Assembly (NCBI GenBank): GCA_963809545.1
Contig: CAWEKD010000007.1
Coordinates: 744,001 to 808,000 of the forward strand
Source: Natronosporangium sp035305625
GTDB taxonomy: Bacteria > Actinomycetota > Actinomycetes > Mycobacteriales > Micromonosporaceae
Direction: 5' to 3'
DNA: 64,000 nt
Every line of letters starts with the position of its first letter. The first letter of the stretch is position 1. The position numbers were made by a program, and so were the translations under genes. Under the pieces are notes generated by a model. It searched no databases and was not told where the DNA came from. It was given only the letters and a program-made list of their open reading frames with translations. Shown here one piece after another: positions 51,585 to 60,493 of this stretch.

Positions 51585-52171
51585 CAGTGCACTCCCGTAG
51601 CGGTGGGGCCACCGTTCGGGGACGGCACCGCACCGGCCTCCGACTGTGCCTCCAGATCAGCGAGGAAGCGTTCCACGATCCCGGCTCGGCGCGCCTCGTC
51701 CGCGAGCGATTCGCCCACGATCTTACTCGCGAGCTCGACAGACAGCGTTCCGATCTCGGCACGCAGCTCCCGCACCAACGAGGCGCGCTCGGCCGCGAGC
51801 GTCTCCCGACCGGCGGCGATGATCCGGTCGGCTTCCTCTCGGGCCCGTGCCAACACGTCCTCCCGGATCGCTTCCGCGTCGGCCCGAGCGTCATCGCGGA
51901 TCTTCGCGGCTTCCGTACGGGCCTCAGCAAGCTGCGCCCGGTACTGCTCCAGCAGGCGGTTCGCTTCCGCTTGCGCCGCTTCTGCCCGCTGCAAGCCACC
52001 CTCGATCTGCGCGGCACGCTCCTCGTAGATCTTCTCGAACCGAGGCGCGACGTAGCGCTGGATGATGAACAGCAGCAGCAGGAAGGCGACGAGCCCGACG
52101 ATGACCTCGGACAGATGCGGCATGACCGGGTTCGGTTCTTCTGCCGCCCAGAGCAGCGTCGGCGTGTTCAC
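51584..52171 (-). CDS. atpF: ATP synthase b subunit
   Basis: 195 residues. One membrane helix (SEVIVGLVAFLLLLFIIQRY) precedes a long charged coiled coil (EKIYEERAAQIEGGLQRAEA and onward) to about residue 175. It forms the peripheral stalk. The 12 N-terminal residues before the conserved region may be removed or may not be translated; MPHLSEVIVG is an alternative in-frame start. Confidence 0.93.
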   Translation of the reverse strand: MNTPTLLWAAEEPNPVMPHLSEVIVGLVAFLLLLFIIQRYVAPRFEKIYEERAAQIEGGLQRAEAAQAEANRLLEQYRAQLAEARTEAAKIRDDARADAEAIREDVLARAREEADRIIAAGRETLAAERASLVRELRAEIGTLSVELASKIVGESLADEARRAGIVERFLADLEAQSEAGAVPSPNGGPTATGVH

Positions 52172-52196
52172 GGCGTCTCCTCCGAGAGTAGTTGGT

Positions 52197-52442
52197 TCAG
52201 TCGCCAGTGGCGAGGAAGAACAGCACGAAGCCCAGCAGCGCGAGCACCTCGACTAGCGCGAACGTGGTGAACGCGATACCCGTGAGCTTGCCCTGCGCCT
52301 CGGGCTGCCGAGCGGTGCCCTGGATGACCGACGCGAAGATCAGGCCGACGCCGATCCCGGCCCCGATCGCACCGAGGCCGTACCCGATGACCGCCAGGCC
52401 GGGGTTGATGTCCGCCGCCTGCGCCAGCAACATCTCGTTCAC
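52197..52442 (-). CDS. atpE: ATP synthase c subunit
   Basis: 81 residues, two membrane helices. The first is Gly-rich (GYGLGAIGAGIGVGLIFASV), the polar loop is RQPE, and the second has the proton-carrying Glu in FALVEVLALLGFVLFF. No sodium-type ligand set is seen, so it is a proton ring. AGGAACCCTAAG lies before the ATG. Confidence 0.97.
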   Translation of the reverse strand: MNEMLLAQAADINPGLAVIGYGLGAIGAGIGVGLIFASVIQGTARQPEAQGKLTGIAFTTFALVEVLALLGFVLFFLATGD

Positions 52443-52511
52443 TTAGGGTTCCTTTCCGTTTGTCCGCGGTGCGGATGTCAAGCTGTCACAACTGTCATGG
52501 TCGGTTGACGT

Positions 52512-53294
52512 CTAGTGCTCTTCCGCCAGCGCCGCCCCGATGTAGCTGGCCGCCAACAGCGCGAAGATGTAGGCCTGAATCACCATGATCAGCGCCTCGA
52601 GGAAAGTGACCATGATGACGGCGCTGAACGACAGCGCGGCCACCGCCTTCAACAACCCCGCGCCGTGGAGGAGCAGGTACTCACCGGCCAGCGCGAACAC
52701 CAGGATCAGCATGTGACCGGCGAACATCGCGGCGAACACCCGGATCGCGAGCGTCAACGGGTTCACCACGAACTTGGAGAAGAACTCGATCGGCGCCAGC
52801 AGGAGGTACGCCAGCTTCGGCGCGCCGGGCGGGAACAGCTGGTTCTTGAGGTACCCGCCGATGCCGAACTTCCGGATCCCCACCAGGTGGTAGGTCGGGT
52901 AGACCACCAGCACCGACAGGGCGAGCGGGAACCCGATGTGGGACATGGTCGGGAACTGCAGCACCGGGATGATGCCGTAGATGTTGTTCACCAGGATGAA
53001 GGTGAACAGGGTCACGATCAGCGGCACGAACCGACGGAACTCCTTCGCCCCGATCTGGTCCCGCGCGATCATGTTACGGCCGACGTTGTAGACCTGCTCA
53101 CCGACGAACTGGAGCTTGCTCGGCACGAGCTTCGCATTGCGGCTGCTGAGCAGGAAGAATCCCGCGATAATCACCACTGACAGCACCGCGAGCAACATCG
53201 GCTTGGTGACGCCAGCAAAGATCGGTGGCAGGAAGAAGTCTCCTACCGCCGGTGGTCTGAATTGTGCGTCCTCAGCCAGCACCAAGGTGCTCAA
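52512..53294 (-). CDS. atpB: ATP synthase a subunit
   Basis: 260 residues from the TTG at 53294, chosen because GGAAGGAG lies five bases upstream; a longer frame from 53360 has no ribosome binding site. It has five to six membrane helices. The essential stator Arg is in NPLTLAIRVFAAMFAGHMLI, and GYLKNQLFPPGAPKLAYLLL is conserved. It forms the proton half-channels with the c ring. It is followed by atpE after about 70 bases. Confidence 0.93.
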   Translation of the reverse strand: MSTLVLAEDAQFRPPAVGDFFLPPIFAGVTKPMLLAVLSVVIIAGFFLLSSRNAKLVPSKLQFVGEQVYNVGRNMIARDQIGAKEFRRFVPLIVTLFTFILVNNIYGIIPVLQFPTMSHIGFPLALSVLVVYPTYHLVGIRKFGIGGYLKNQLFPPGAPKLAYLLLAPIEFFSKFVVNPLTLAIRVFAAMFAGHMLILVFALAGEYLLLHGAGLLKAVAALSFSAVIMVTFLEALIMVIQAYIFALLAASYIGAALAEEH

Positions 53295-53435
53295 CTGGAC
53301 TCCTTCCGGTCTCCCGATCAGCCCGTGCGGTGCCGGGGAATCGCGATGAACTGTCGCCAACGTACATGAGCTGCGTAACCCTGTGGCGCACCGGGCCCCG
53401 ACGGGTTCGCGTGCTTCCGCCGCCAGCGCACCCTA

Positions 53436-53933
53436 TCAAGCGTCAGCCCCCACTCCATGCGGGGGTACGCCCGCGTCGAGGGTGGAAGGCGTCGGATCGG
53501 GGATGACGGTGGGGATCGGGGTACGGAAGAACGCGACCACCTCCGCCACCGCCCAGGCGAGCACCACTGCCACGATCGACAGCCCGAGCGACAGCGGATG
53601 CAGTTGGCCGATGCCGCGCAACGGCACCGCCACCACCATCAGTAATCCGACCTTCACGGCGTAGCCGCCCAGCACCGCGCCGAACAAAGACTGCACCGGC
53701 AACGCCGCGGTCAGCCGCATCAACCCGATCGTGGCCAGGCAGGACCCGAACCCGAGCCCCACCCCCACACTGGCCCCCCACCAACCTTCCCAACCGGCCA
53801 CCACCACCGCCACCACCATGGCGGCGACGGCAGCGACCACTCCGAACGCGCAGCCGGTACGCAGCATGGCGGCCGCGAGCCGGCGGACCGACTCGGCATG
53901 GGCGTTGCGGGTGGGCGACAGTGCCCCGTTCAC
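53436..53933 (-). CDS. atpI: AtpI-like ATP synthase accessory membrane protein
   Basis: 165 residues with four hydrophobic segments (about 22-45, 50-70, 82-105, 112-135) and a Pro-rich C-terminus. Sequence conservation is low, as is usual for AtpI. The position just upstream of atpB, the length and the four-helix pattern support the call. The GTG at 53933 follows GGGAGGTCTG. It probably begins the operon transcript and diverges from the PPOX gene. Confidence 0.7.
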   Translation of the reverse strand: MNGALSPTRNAHAESVRRLAAAMLRTGCAFGVVAAVAAMVVAVVVAGWEGWWGASVGVGLGFGSCLATIGLMRLTAALPVQSLFGAVLGGYAVKVGLLMVVAVPLRGIGQLHPLSLGLSIVAVVLAWAVAEVVAFFRTPIPTVIPDPTPSTLDAGVPPHGVGADA

Positions 53934-54002
53934 CAGACCTCCCAGGCGACATGCGCGTGACTACGCCGGACGGGGCGAATGCTACCGCTACGCTTCGGCG
54001 CT

Positions 54003-54413
54003 ATGGACCTGGACCAGGCGCGTGCCTTTCTGCGGCAACACCACCGGGCGATCCTGGCCACATACCACCCGGGAGGGCGGTTGCAGCTTTCACCGGTACT
54101 GGTGGGGGTAGACGATGCCGGCCGGGCGGTGATCAGCACCCGGGAGACCGCCGTCAAGACCCGCAACCTGCTCGCCGACCCCCGCGCGAGCCTGTGTGTG
54201 ACCACGGACGCCTTCTTCGGAGAGTGGATCCAGGTGGACGGGCACGCCGAGGTGGTCCGACTACCGGAAGCGTTGCCGCTGCTGGAGGACTACTACCGCG
54301 GGATCTCCGGCGAGCACCCCAACTGGGAGGAGTACCGGTCGGCGATGGTGGCGCAGCGGCGGGTGCTGCTGCGGATCACCATCACCCGGGCCGGTCCGGA
54401 CTTCCACGGCTGA
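54003..54413 (+). CDS. PPOX-class F420/FMN-dependent oxidoreductase
   Basis: 136 residues, split-barrel fold: FLRQHHRAILATYHPGGRLQ, LSPVLVGVDDAGRAVISTRE, TRETAVKTRNLLADPRASLC and FFGEWIQVDGHAEVVRLPEA. The Lys/Arg-Asn stretch KTRNLLADPRASL is the cofactor-binding signature of F420-dependent PPOX proteins. Substrate unknown. The ATG at 54003 leaves a 69-base divergent promoter region with atpI. Confidence 0.85.
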   Translation: MDLDQARAFLRQHHRAILATYHPGGRLQLSPVLVGVDDAGRAVISTRETAVKTRNLLADPRASLCVTTDAFFGEWIQVDGHAEVVRLPEALPLLEDYYRGISGEHPNWEEYRSAMVAQRRVLLRITITRAGPDFHG

Positions 54414-54429
54414 TCTCCGCGCGCCGGGC

Positions 54430-55056
54430 TCACCCCACCCCGGCTACCGGTGGGAACAGCATCGTGGCCAGGGGCCGCAGCGTCTCCTCGATCTCGTCCG
54501 CTACCCGGGTGAACGTCTTCTCTCCCCGCCCCCACGGGTCGTCGAGTTCGTCCGTCGGCAGCGGGGCCGCCCCGCGCCGGGCCGTATCCACCGCCGCGAC
54601 CAGGGCCGCCCCGCGCTCGTACACCGCCTCCGGGCTCAGCCCGGGCCGGGGCAGCTGCTCCGGGTCGACCCGCCGCAGCAGGCGGCCGAACTCCCCGAGG
54701 ACGAACGTGCGCCCGGCCGCGTCGGCGCGCAGCGAGACCACATACCGCAGCTGATCACTGGTGGCGGTCAACACCAGGTCGGCCCCGTCGAGGTGCTCGG
54801 AGCGCAGCTGCCGGGCGGCGAACCCGTCCGCATCTCCGCCCCGCGCCCGCACCTGACGGGCCGCCGACGGGTGCATCGGCTCCCCTTCGTGCCAGCCCCC
54901 GGTGCCGGCGCTGTGGCTGAGCACCAGCGCCTGCGCCTTCTCCTGCGACACCTCGGCCGCCTCCGCGACCGCCAGCGTCAACAGCCGCTCGGCCATCGGG
55001 GACCGGCAGATGTTCCCCATACACACATGCAACACCGTGAACGGCGGCACCCTCAC
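54430..55056 (-). CDS. Low-molecular-weight protein-tyrosine phosphatase-like
   Basis: 208 residues. The N-terminal catalytic loop is VLHVCMGNICRSPMAERLL (CX5R followed by S), and the general-acid Asp lies in TDELDDPWGRG. The protein is about 50 residues longer than the classic family, the extra part being around residues 50-110 and the middle. It removes phosphate from tyrosine or from arginine; the Thr/Ile residue after N that separates these is Ile here. GTG at 55056 overlaps the sua5 stop as GTGA. Confidence 0.85.
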   Translation of the reverse strand: MRVPPFTVLHVCMGNICRSPMAERLLTLAVAEAAEVSQEKAQALVLSHSAGTGGWHEGEPMHPSAARQVRARGGDADGFAARQLRSEHLDGADLVLTATSDQLRYVVSLRADAAGRTFVLGEFGRLLRRVDPEQLPRPGLSPEAVYERGAALVAAVDTARRGAAPLPTDELDDPWGRGEKTFTRVADEIEETLRPLATMLFPPVAGVG

Positions 55057-55712
55057 CCCTCCGTCGCCGGCTCCGGCTCCACCAACTCCGGCACCACCGC
55101 CCGCAGCCGCTCGACGCTGATCGCCCCGGCGCGGACCACCTGCGGTACCTCCCCGGTCAGGTCCACGATCGTGGACGGCACCGCGGCCGGGCACGGCCCA
55201 CCGTCCAGGTACACCCGGACCGAGGATCCGAGCTGTTCCTGGGCCTGCTCCACGGTGACCGCCGGCGGCTGGCCGGTCCGGTTGGCGGAGGACAGCGCGA
55301 CCGGGCCGACCTCCCGCAGTACCTCCAACGCGACCGGATGCATCGGCATCCGGACCGCCACCGTGCCATCGGTCTCGCCCAGATCCCAGTCCAGGGTCGG
55401 CGCGTGCTCCACGATCACGGTCAACGCCCCGGGCCAGAACGCGTCCACCAGGTCCCGGGCGGACGGCGGCAGCCGGTGCACCAACCCATCGAGGGTCTTC
55501 CGTGATCCCACGGTTACCACGATCGGCATGTCCCGTCCACGCTGCTTGGCCCGGAACAGCGCCCCGACCGCCGGTTTGGAGAACGCATCCGCCCCCAACC
55601 CGTACAGCGTGTCGGTGGGCAGCACCACAAGGTCACCTCGGCGCAGCGCCGCCACGGCCGCGGCGATGCCCTCGTCCCGCTGAACCGGATCCTGGCAGTC
55701 GTAGACCTTCAC
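55053..55712 (-). CDS. tsaC: L-threonylcarbamoyladenylate synthase (Sua5/TsaC)
   Basis: 219 residues. VVLPTDTLYGLGADAFSKPA and the LFRAKQRGRDMPIVVTVG motif bind threonine and ATP, and VALSSANRTGQPPAVTVEQA is the SxN signature. It begins the tRNA t6A modification. The GTG at 55712 is preferred to an upstream frame. It follows prmC in the usual prfA-prmC-sua5 order. Confidence 0.92.
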   Translation of the reverse strand: MKVYDCQDPVQRDEGIAAAVAALRRGDLVVLPTDTLYGLGADAFSKPAVGALFRAKQRGRDMPIVVTVGSRKTLDGLVHRLPPSARDLVDAFWPGALTVIVEHAPTLDWDLGETDGTVAVRMPMHPVALEVLREVGPVALSSANRTGQPPAVTVEQAQEQLGSSVRVYLDGGPCPAAVPSTIVDLTGEVPQVVRAGAISVERLRAVVPELVEPEPATEG

Positions 55713-55768
55713 GCCCCGTAGTCTGCCACCCCGTGCCACCGTCGCCGACCGCCACCACCGGCGAAGGG

Positions 55769-56704
55769 TCAGGCGGTGTCCACCCGCCGGCCGGTCACGT
55801 ACCGGGGCCGGCCGGCCAGGTCCGGGTGATCGGTCACCTCGGTGAACCGGCCCCGCAGCAAGGCCGGCACCACCTCACCGTGGGTGTCGTCGTGCTCCAT
55901 TCCGAACCACCCCCCCGGTCGCAGCAGGGTGGCCGCGCACGCCACCACCGGCCGGATCACCGCGAGCCCGTCCGGGCCGGCGAACACCGCCTCCGGCGGA
56001 TCATGGTCGGCCACCTCCGGCGGTACCGGTGTCCCCTCCGGCACGTACGGGGGGTTACAGACCACCACCGCCACCTGGCCGACCAGGTCACCCAGCGCCG
56101 CCGGATCGGTGGCGTCCGCCGCCACCACGGTCACCGGCCGATCCCCGGCGGCCGCCCGCGCCGCCGCGTTCCGGCGCAACCAGACCAACGCCGCCTCGGA
56201 CCGCTCCACCGCCACCACCCGGGCCGCCGGACACCGGTGGGCGATCTCCAATGCCAGCGCGCCGCTACCGCTGGCGAGGTCCACCACCACCGGGTCACCG
56301 GGCAGCGTCGCGACCAGCCGACTGGCCCAGTCCGCCAGCAACTCGGTCTCCGGCCGGGGCACGAACACTCCCGGGCCGACCGCCAACTCCAGGTGTCCGA
56401 ACCCCGCGGTACCGGTGAGGTGCTGGAGCGGCACCCGCTGCGCCCGGGCCGCCACCAACTGGCGATACCGGCGCTTGGCCGCATCGTCCCAATCGGGCAT
56501 CAGCACCAGCTGGGCGCGCGACACCCCCAGTACATGCGCGGCGAGTAGCTCCGCATCCACCCTGGGTGATGCCACCCCGGCGGCGGCCAACACCCGCGCC
56601 GCCTCGGCCACCAGCGCGGTCCCCGACTTTCGTCCCACCTGGCCTGTATAGCGCGTCCGGCCACCCAGATCCGGCCGCAGGGTTGGGCAACGGGACAACC
56701 GCAT
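55769..56704 (-). CDS. prmC: Peptide chain release factor N5-glutamine methyltransferase PrmC
   Basis: About 311 residues. The N-terminal helical domain has ARVLAAAGVASPRVDAELLA. The SAM domain has VVDLASGSGALALEIA and the NPPY motif VVVCNPPYVPEGTPVPPEV, with FVPRPETELLADW before it. It methylates the Gln of the GGQ loop in PrfA, encoded close by. The ATG at 56704 or the GTG at 56638 are the likely starts; the latter fits the family length better. It is separated from prfA by the GGDEF gene on the other strand. Confidence 0.9.
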   Translation of the reverse strand: MRLSRCPTLRPDLGGRTRYTGQVGRKSGTALVAEAARVLAAAGVASPRVDAELLAAHVLGVSRAQLVLMPDWDDAAKRRYRQLVAARAQRVPLQHLTGTAGFGHLELAVGPGVFVPRPETELLADWASRLVATLPGDPVVVDLASGSGALALEIAHRCPAARVVAVERSEAALVWLRRNAAARAAAGDRPVTVVAADATDPAALGDLVGQVAVVVCNPPYVPEGTPVPPEVADHDPPEAVFAGPDGLAVIRPVVACAATLLRPGGWFGMEHDDTHGEVVPALLRGRFTEVTDHPDLAGRPRYVTGRRVDTA

Positions 56705-56759
56705 CGGATAATGACCGAAACCGGCGGAGGCCCGGTTCGACAATGGAGGGTATGGCGGC

Positions 56760-58202
56760 GTGGCTCTGCCCGACCTGTTCGGTGATGACGCCGAAGCACT
56801 CGCGGCCGTCCGAGAACTGATGGTGGGCGGGCGGATGGCGGCGGCGCTCCGGGCCGCGGACCGGCTGGTAGCCACCCTCAGCAACCCCTACTCGTACGCC
56901 CAAGCGCACGTCCACCGGGTGTGTGCGCTGGTCAATCTCGGCCGCACCGCGCAGTACACCTCGGCGATGGACGAAGCGTTCGCGGCCATCGAAGAGCTGC
57001 CCGAGCCGTACCTGCACGGTCACCTCCACGCGGTGGCCGCGCTCGCCGCCCGCCAACAGGGCGCCCCCGAGCGGAGCCTGACCCACCTGGTGCAGGCCGC
57101 CCGGGGGTTGGGAGCCGCCACCGGGACCCACCCGGACCTGGCGTGGGGCTGGCACGACCTGGGCACGGCCTACTCGTACCTGGGGTTCCACCCCCGGGCG
57201 TTGGCGGCGCTGGAGCGGGCGCGGGAGCTGGCCGGGCCGGCCGGGGTGCCGCCGGAGCACTTCGCCCGCCCCGGGGTGCGGCTGCGGATGGCGTTGTCGC
57301 TGGACCACCACGGGGACACCGACGGCTGCCTCCGGGTACTGCGGGACCTCGCCGCGGAACGTACCCGGTACGTCACCAGCCGCCTCCGCCCCAGCGACCA
57401 AGTCTCGTACGGGTACGCGCTGGCCCGGCAGGCCGCGCTGGACCCGAGCCTGACGTGCGACCCCCGCCCGCTCCTGGCGGCCGGCGCCGAGGGGCAGCGG
57501 GCGCGGGACATGCAGGTGTTGGGCGAGGTGTGCCTGATGATCGCCGCCGGCAAAGCGGTGGACGCGCTCACCCGCTTGGAGTCGGTGACGGTCTCCCCCG
57601 AGACCCTGGGGCCGGCGGAGCCGGCCCGGCTGCGGAGCCTGGCGTTCACCGCCGCCGGTGACCACCCGGCCGCCCACCAGGCGGACCGGTACGCGTTCCG
57701 GCTGGCCACCCACCGAGACGATCGGCTCCGGGACGTATTCCTGGAGGGGTTGGCCGCTCGGCTGGATCACGAGGATCTCCGCCGGTCGGTGGCCCGGTAC
57801 GACCGGCACGCCCTGACCGACCCGCTGACCGGTCTCGCCAACCGCCGGTTCCTCGACCGTTACCTGGCGGCGGCGGCCGGTCGGGGAGAACGTGTGACGG
57901 TGGGTCAGATCACCGTGGAAGGGCTGGAGGCGGTCAACGAGACCCACGGTCGGATGTCGCGAGACCTGGTGCTGCAGCGGATCGCGGGGGTGGTGGCCCG
58001 CGTACTCCGGCAGCGGGATCTGGTCGCCCGGTGTGACGGCGACACGTTCGCGGTGGTGCTGCCGCGCGCCTCGATGGAGCAGGCCGCGCAGGTGGCCCGC
58101 CGGATCCAGCAGGCGGTCGCGGCCGAGGACTGGGCCAGCCTGGTTCCCGGCAGCGCGATCTGGGTCAACGTGCAGTGGTCCGCACCGGAGTCCACCGGCT
58201 GA
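56760..58202 (+). CDS. TPR-like/degenerate GGDEF domain protein
   Basis: 480 residues. The N-terminal 320 are helical repeats (for example ALRAADRLVATLSNPYSYAQ and GTAYSYLGFHPRALAALERA), TPR-like in spacing. The C-terminal domain (about 330-475) is GGDEF-like: ALTDPLTGLANRRFLDRYLA is the classic start, and the signature loop reads RCDGDTFAVVLPRASM. GGDEF is replaced by DGDTF, losing the first Gly and the catalytic Glu, so diguanylate cyclase activity is unlikely; it may bind GTP or c-di-GMP. The GTG at 56760 has GGAGGG upstream. It is inserted between prmC and prfA on the opposite strand. Confidence 0.75.
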   Translation: MALPDLFGDDAEALAAVRELMVGGRMAAALRAADRLVATLSNPYSYAQAHVHRVCALVNLGRTAQYTSAMDEAFAAIEELPEPYLHGHLHAVAALAARQQGAPERSLTHLVQAARGLGAATGTHPDLAWGWHDLGTAYSYLGFHPRALAALERARELAGPAGVPPEHFARPGVRLRMALSLDHHGDTDGCLRVLRDLAAERTRYVTSRLRPSDQVSYGYALARQAALDPSLTCDPRPLLAAGAEGQRARDMQVLGEVCLMIAAGKAVDALTRLESVTVSPETLGPAEPARLRSLAFTAAGDHPAAHQADRYAFRLATHRDDRLRDVFLEGLAARLDHEDLRRSVARYDRHALTDPLTGLANRRFLDRYLAAAAGRGERVTVGQITVEGLEAVNETHGRMSRDLVLQRIAGVVARVLRQRDLVARCDGDTFAVVLPRASMEQAAQVARRIQQAVAAEDWASLVPGSAIWVNVQWSAPESTG

Positions 58203-58217
58203 CCCGGACTGATCCTC

Positions 58218-58248
58218 GCCGACCGGGGCCGACGGAACCACGGTCGGC
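58218..58248. terminator. Weak hairpin between convergent GGDEF and prfA genes
   Basis: GCCGACC and GGTCGGC form a 7-bp stem with a 17-base loop in the 46-base convergent gap. Inner pairings also exist. Moderate support only. Confidence 0.4.
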
Positions 58249-59349
58249 TCAGCCGCGGGCGACCAGCGCCGGTTCGCCGGCCAGGCGCGCCTGACGATCC
58301 GCTTCGGTCAGCGCGTCCAGCACCCCGTCCAGCTCCCCGTCCAGCACCAGATCGAGGTTGTACGCGGTGTAGTTCACCCGGTGATCGGTGATCCGGTTCT
58401 GCGGAAAGTTGTAGGTGCGGACCCGCTCCGACCGGTCCACCGTGCGCACCTGCGCCTTGCGGGCGTCCGCGGCGGCCGCCTCCGCTTCCTGCTTGGCCAG
58501 CGCCAACAGCCGCGCCCGCAGGATCCGCATCGCCTGCTCCCGGTTCTGCAGCTGGCTCTTCTCGTTCTGGCAGGAGACCACGATGCCGGTGGGCAGGTGC
58601 GTGATCCGCACCGCGGAATCGGTGGTGTTCACCGACTGCCCGCCGGGGCCGGACGAGCGGAACACATCGACCCGAATCTCGTTCGGGTCGATGGTGACCT
58701 CGATCTCCTCCGCTTCCGGCAGCACCAGCACGCCCGCGGCGGAGGTGTGGATCCGCCCGGCGGACTCGGTGACCGGTACCCGCTGTACCCGGTGCACGCC
58801 CCCTTCCCACTTCAGCCGGGACCACACCCCATGCCCGCCCTCCGGCGCCTGCCGGGAGCGGATCGACAGCGCGACGTTCTTGATCCCACCCAGGTCGGAG
58901 TCCTGAACGTCGATCACCTCGGTCTGCCAGCCCCGCCGCTCGGCGTAGCGCAGGTACATCCGGAGAAGGTCGGCGGCGAACAGCGCCGATTCGGCCCCAC
59001 CTTCCCCGGCCTTGATCTCCAGGATCACGTCCTTGCTGTCGTGCGGATCCCGGGGGGCGAGTAGCTCCGCCAGCCGCTCCTCCAGCTCGGCCAACCGGGC
59101 GGTGAGCGCCTCCACCTCTGATGCGAAGGCGGAATCCTCGGCGGCGAGTTCCTGCGCCGCGGCGAGGTCGGCGCGGACCCGGTCCCGCTCCGTCGCGGTG
59201 CGGTGGATCGGGGTCAACTCCGCATAGCGCCGCCCCGCCATCCGGGCGCGCGCTGGGTCGGCGTGCAGGCTGGGATCGGCCAGCTGCCGTTCCAGTTCAG
59301 CGAACTCTGCCAGCAGCTCGGCCAACCGGCCGGACTCCGCGGTGCTCAT
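58249..59349 (-). CDS. prfA: Peptide chain release factor 1
   Basis: 366 residues. The GGQ motif lies in SSGPGGQSVNTTDSAVRITH and the codon-recognition PxT is PVT in RVQRVPVTESAGRIHTS, which specifies RF1 (UAA/UAG). The N-terminal coiled region, LAELLAEFAELERQLADPSL, starts at residue 8. It releases nascent protein at stop codons. It is downstream of rpmE by 128 bases. Confidence 0.97.
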   Translation of the reverse strand: MSTAESGRLAELLAEFAELERQLADPSLHADPARARMAGRRYAELTPIHRTATERDRVRADLAAAQELAAEDSAFASEVEALTARLAELEERLAELLAPRDPHDSKDVILEIKAGEGGAESALFAADLLRMYLRYAERRGWQTEVIDVQDSDLGGIKNVALSIRSRQAPEGGHGVWSRLKWEGGVHRVQRVPVTESAGRIHTSAAGVLVLPEAEEIEVTIDPNEIRVDVFRSSGPGGQSVNTTDSAVRITHLPTGIVVSCQNEKSQLQNREQAMRILRARLLALAKQEAEAAAADARKAQVRTVDRSERVRTYNFPQNRITDHRVNYTAYNLDLVLDGELDGVLDALTEADRQARLAGEPALVARG

Positions 59350-59477
59350 GTTCGGTGTGCCTTCAGGGTCGGTCGCGAGCGCGGCTCGCGAGCGGGACAG
59401 GGGAATTCAGGACCGCCACACCCGTACGGGCAGGCGTGCGCCCGCCCCGGACCGGGGCGGGCGTGCACCTAACCGCG

Positions 59478-59711
59478 TTACTTCTTCTTCTTCGCCGGCT
59501 GCTTGCCGACGTTCGCGTACTTCTGCTGGAACTTGGCCACCCGACCAGCGGTGTCGAGCACCCGCTGCTTACCGGTGTAGAACGGGTGACACACGTTGCA
59601 GGTCTCCACGTGAATCACACCGCTCTCCTTGGTGCTGCGGGTGACGAAGGAGTTCCCGCAGGAGCAGGTGACCTGGGTTACCACGTACGGCGGGTGAATG
59701 TCCGGCTTCAT
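59478..59711 (-). CDS. rpmE: 50S ribosomal protein L31 (zinc type)
   Basis: 77 residues from the ATG at 59711. The four zinc Cys are in VTCSCGNSFVTRST and ETCNVCHPFYTGKQ, so this is the C+ form. The C-terminal AKKKK tail is typical. GGAAAGGACCAGCGG precedes the start. It is normally adjacent to rho; here three genes intervene. Confidence 0.97.
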   Translation of the reverse strand: MKPDIHPPYVVTQVTCSCGNSFVTRSTKESGVIHVETCNVCHPFYTGKQRVLDTAGRVAKFQQKYANVGKQPAKKKK

Positions 59712-59851
59712 GCCGCTGGTCCTTTCCTCTGGTCGCCGGGTCGCCGTCATCACCGGACGCCAGATGCGCCCGGCTCGGGCGTGAACCGGTACCGAAACTG
59801 CGACCTACCAGTGTGCCACGCACCGAGGGCGAGTGCCCGCCCGGCCGGCGG

Positions 59852-60493
59852 TTAATTTCCCGGGTGCGGGCTGGGCGCGGTGGGCGGGGCCGAGCCCGGC
59901 TCCAAGGCCGGGCGGAGGCGCTCGATGATGCTGCCCAGCTCCTTGCCGACCATCGCGTTGGTGGCGCTGATCTGCTGGTGCAGGCCGGCCAGCTGGCCCT
60001 GCGCCCACTGCGCCAGCGCCAGCAGCCGTGCCAGCTCCTCGCGATCCGGGTTGTAGTCGGCGCCGGCCTGGGCCCGGTAGGCGTGGGCGGCCTGCTCGGC
60101 GGCCCGATGGGCGTCGTTGAGGATCTGGTTGGCCTGCTGCCGCCCCTGCTCCACGATCTGGGCGGCTCCGTGCTGCGCCGAGGCGATCACCTCGTCGGCG
60201 TACTGCTGCGCCTTCATCTTGATGTCGATCTCGACCAGCATCTCCTCCAGGCTGCGGGAGCGCGGCACCGCCGGCAGGGTGCCGTGCCGGCGGGCGTACG
60301 CCTCCGCCTCGGCCCGGGCCAACCGGCTGGTCAGGTCACTGATGGTGCGCTCCCGCTGGGCGGTCTCCTCCGCCAGCCTGGTGAGCAGATCATCCACCTC
60401 GTGCGGGTCGTAACCTTTACGCAAACCGACCCGACGGATCCGTAAAGTCCGGATCTCATTGGCGGTCAGCGGCCGCCGCCTACCCTCATACAT
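59852..60493 (-). CDS. DivIVA-domain coiled-coil protein
   Basis: 213 residues. IRTLRIRRVGLRKGYDPHEV followed by DDLLTRLAEE matches the DivIVA curvature motif. Coiled coil (about 38-80), a short EEMLVEIDIKMKAQQYADEV linker and a helical C-terminus ending in PPTAPSPHPGN follow. It is a third DivIVA-like protein besides the pair at 11.8-14.5 kb, but short and not repetitive. Its start overlaps the flavohemoglobin stop by eight bases, so the two are co-translated. Confidence 0.75.
   Translation of the reverse strand: MYEGRRRPLTANEIRTLRIRRVGLRKGYDPHEVDDLLTRLAEETAQRERTISDLTSRLARAEAEAYARRHGTLPAVPRSRSLEEMLVEIDIKMKAQQYADEVIASAQHGAAQIVEQGRQQANQILNDAHRAAEQAAHAYRAQAGADYNPDREELARLLALAQWAQGQLAGLHQQISATNAMVGKELGSIIERLRPALEPGSAPPTAPSPHPGN

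Noticed and set aside
53295..53360. ATP synthase a subunit starting at 53360
   Set aside because: The extra 22 residues show no similarity and have no ribosome binding site, whereas TTG at 53294 has GGAAGGAG at the right distance.
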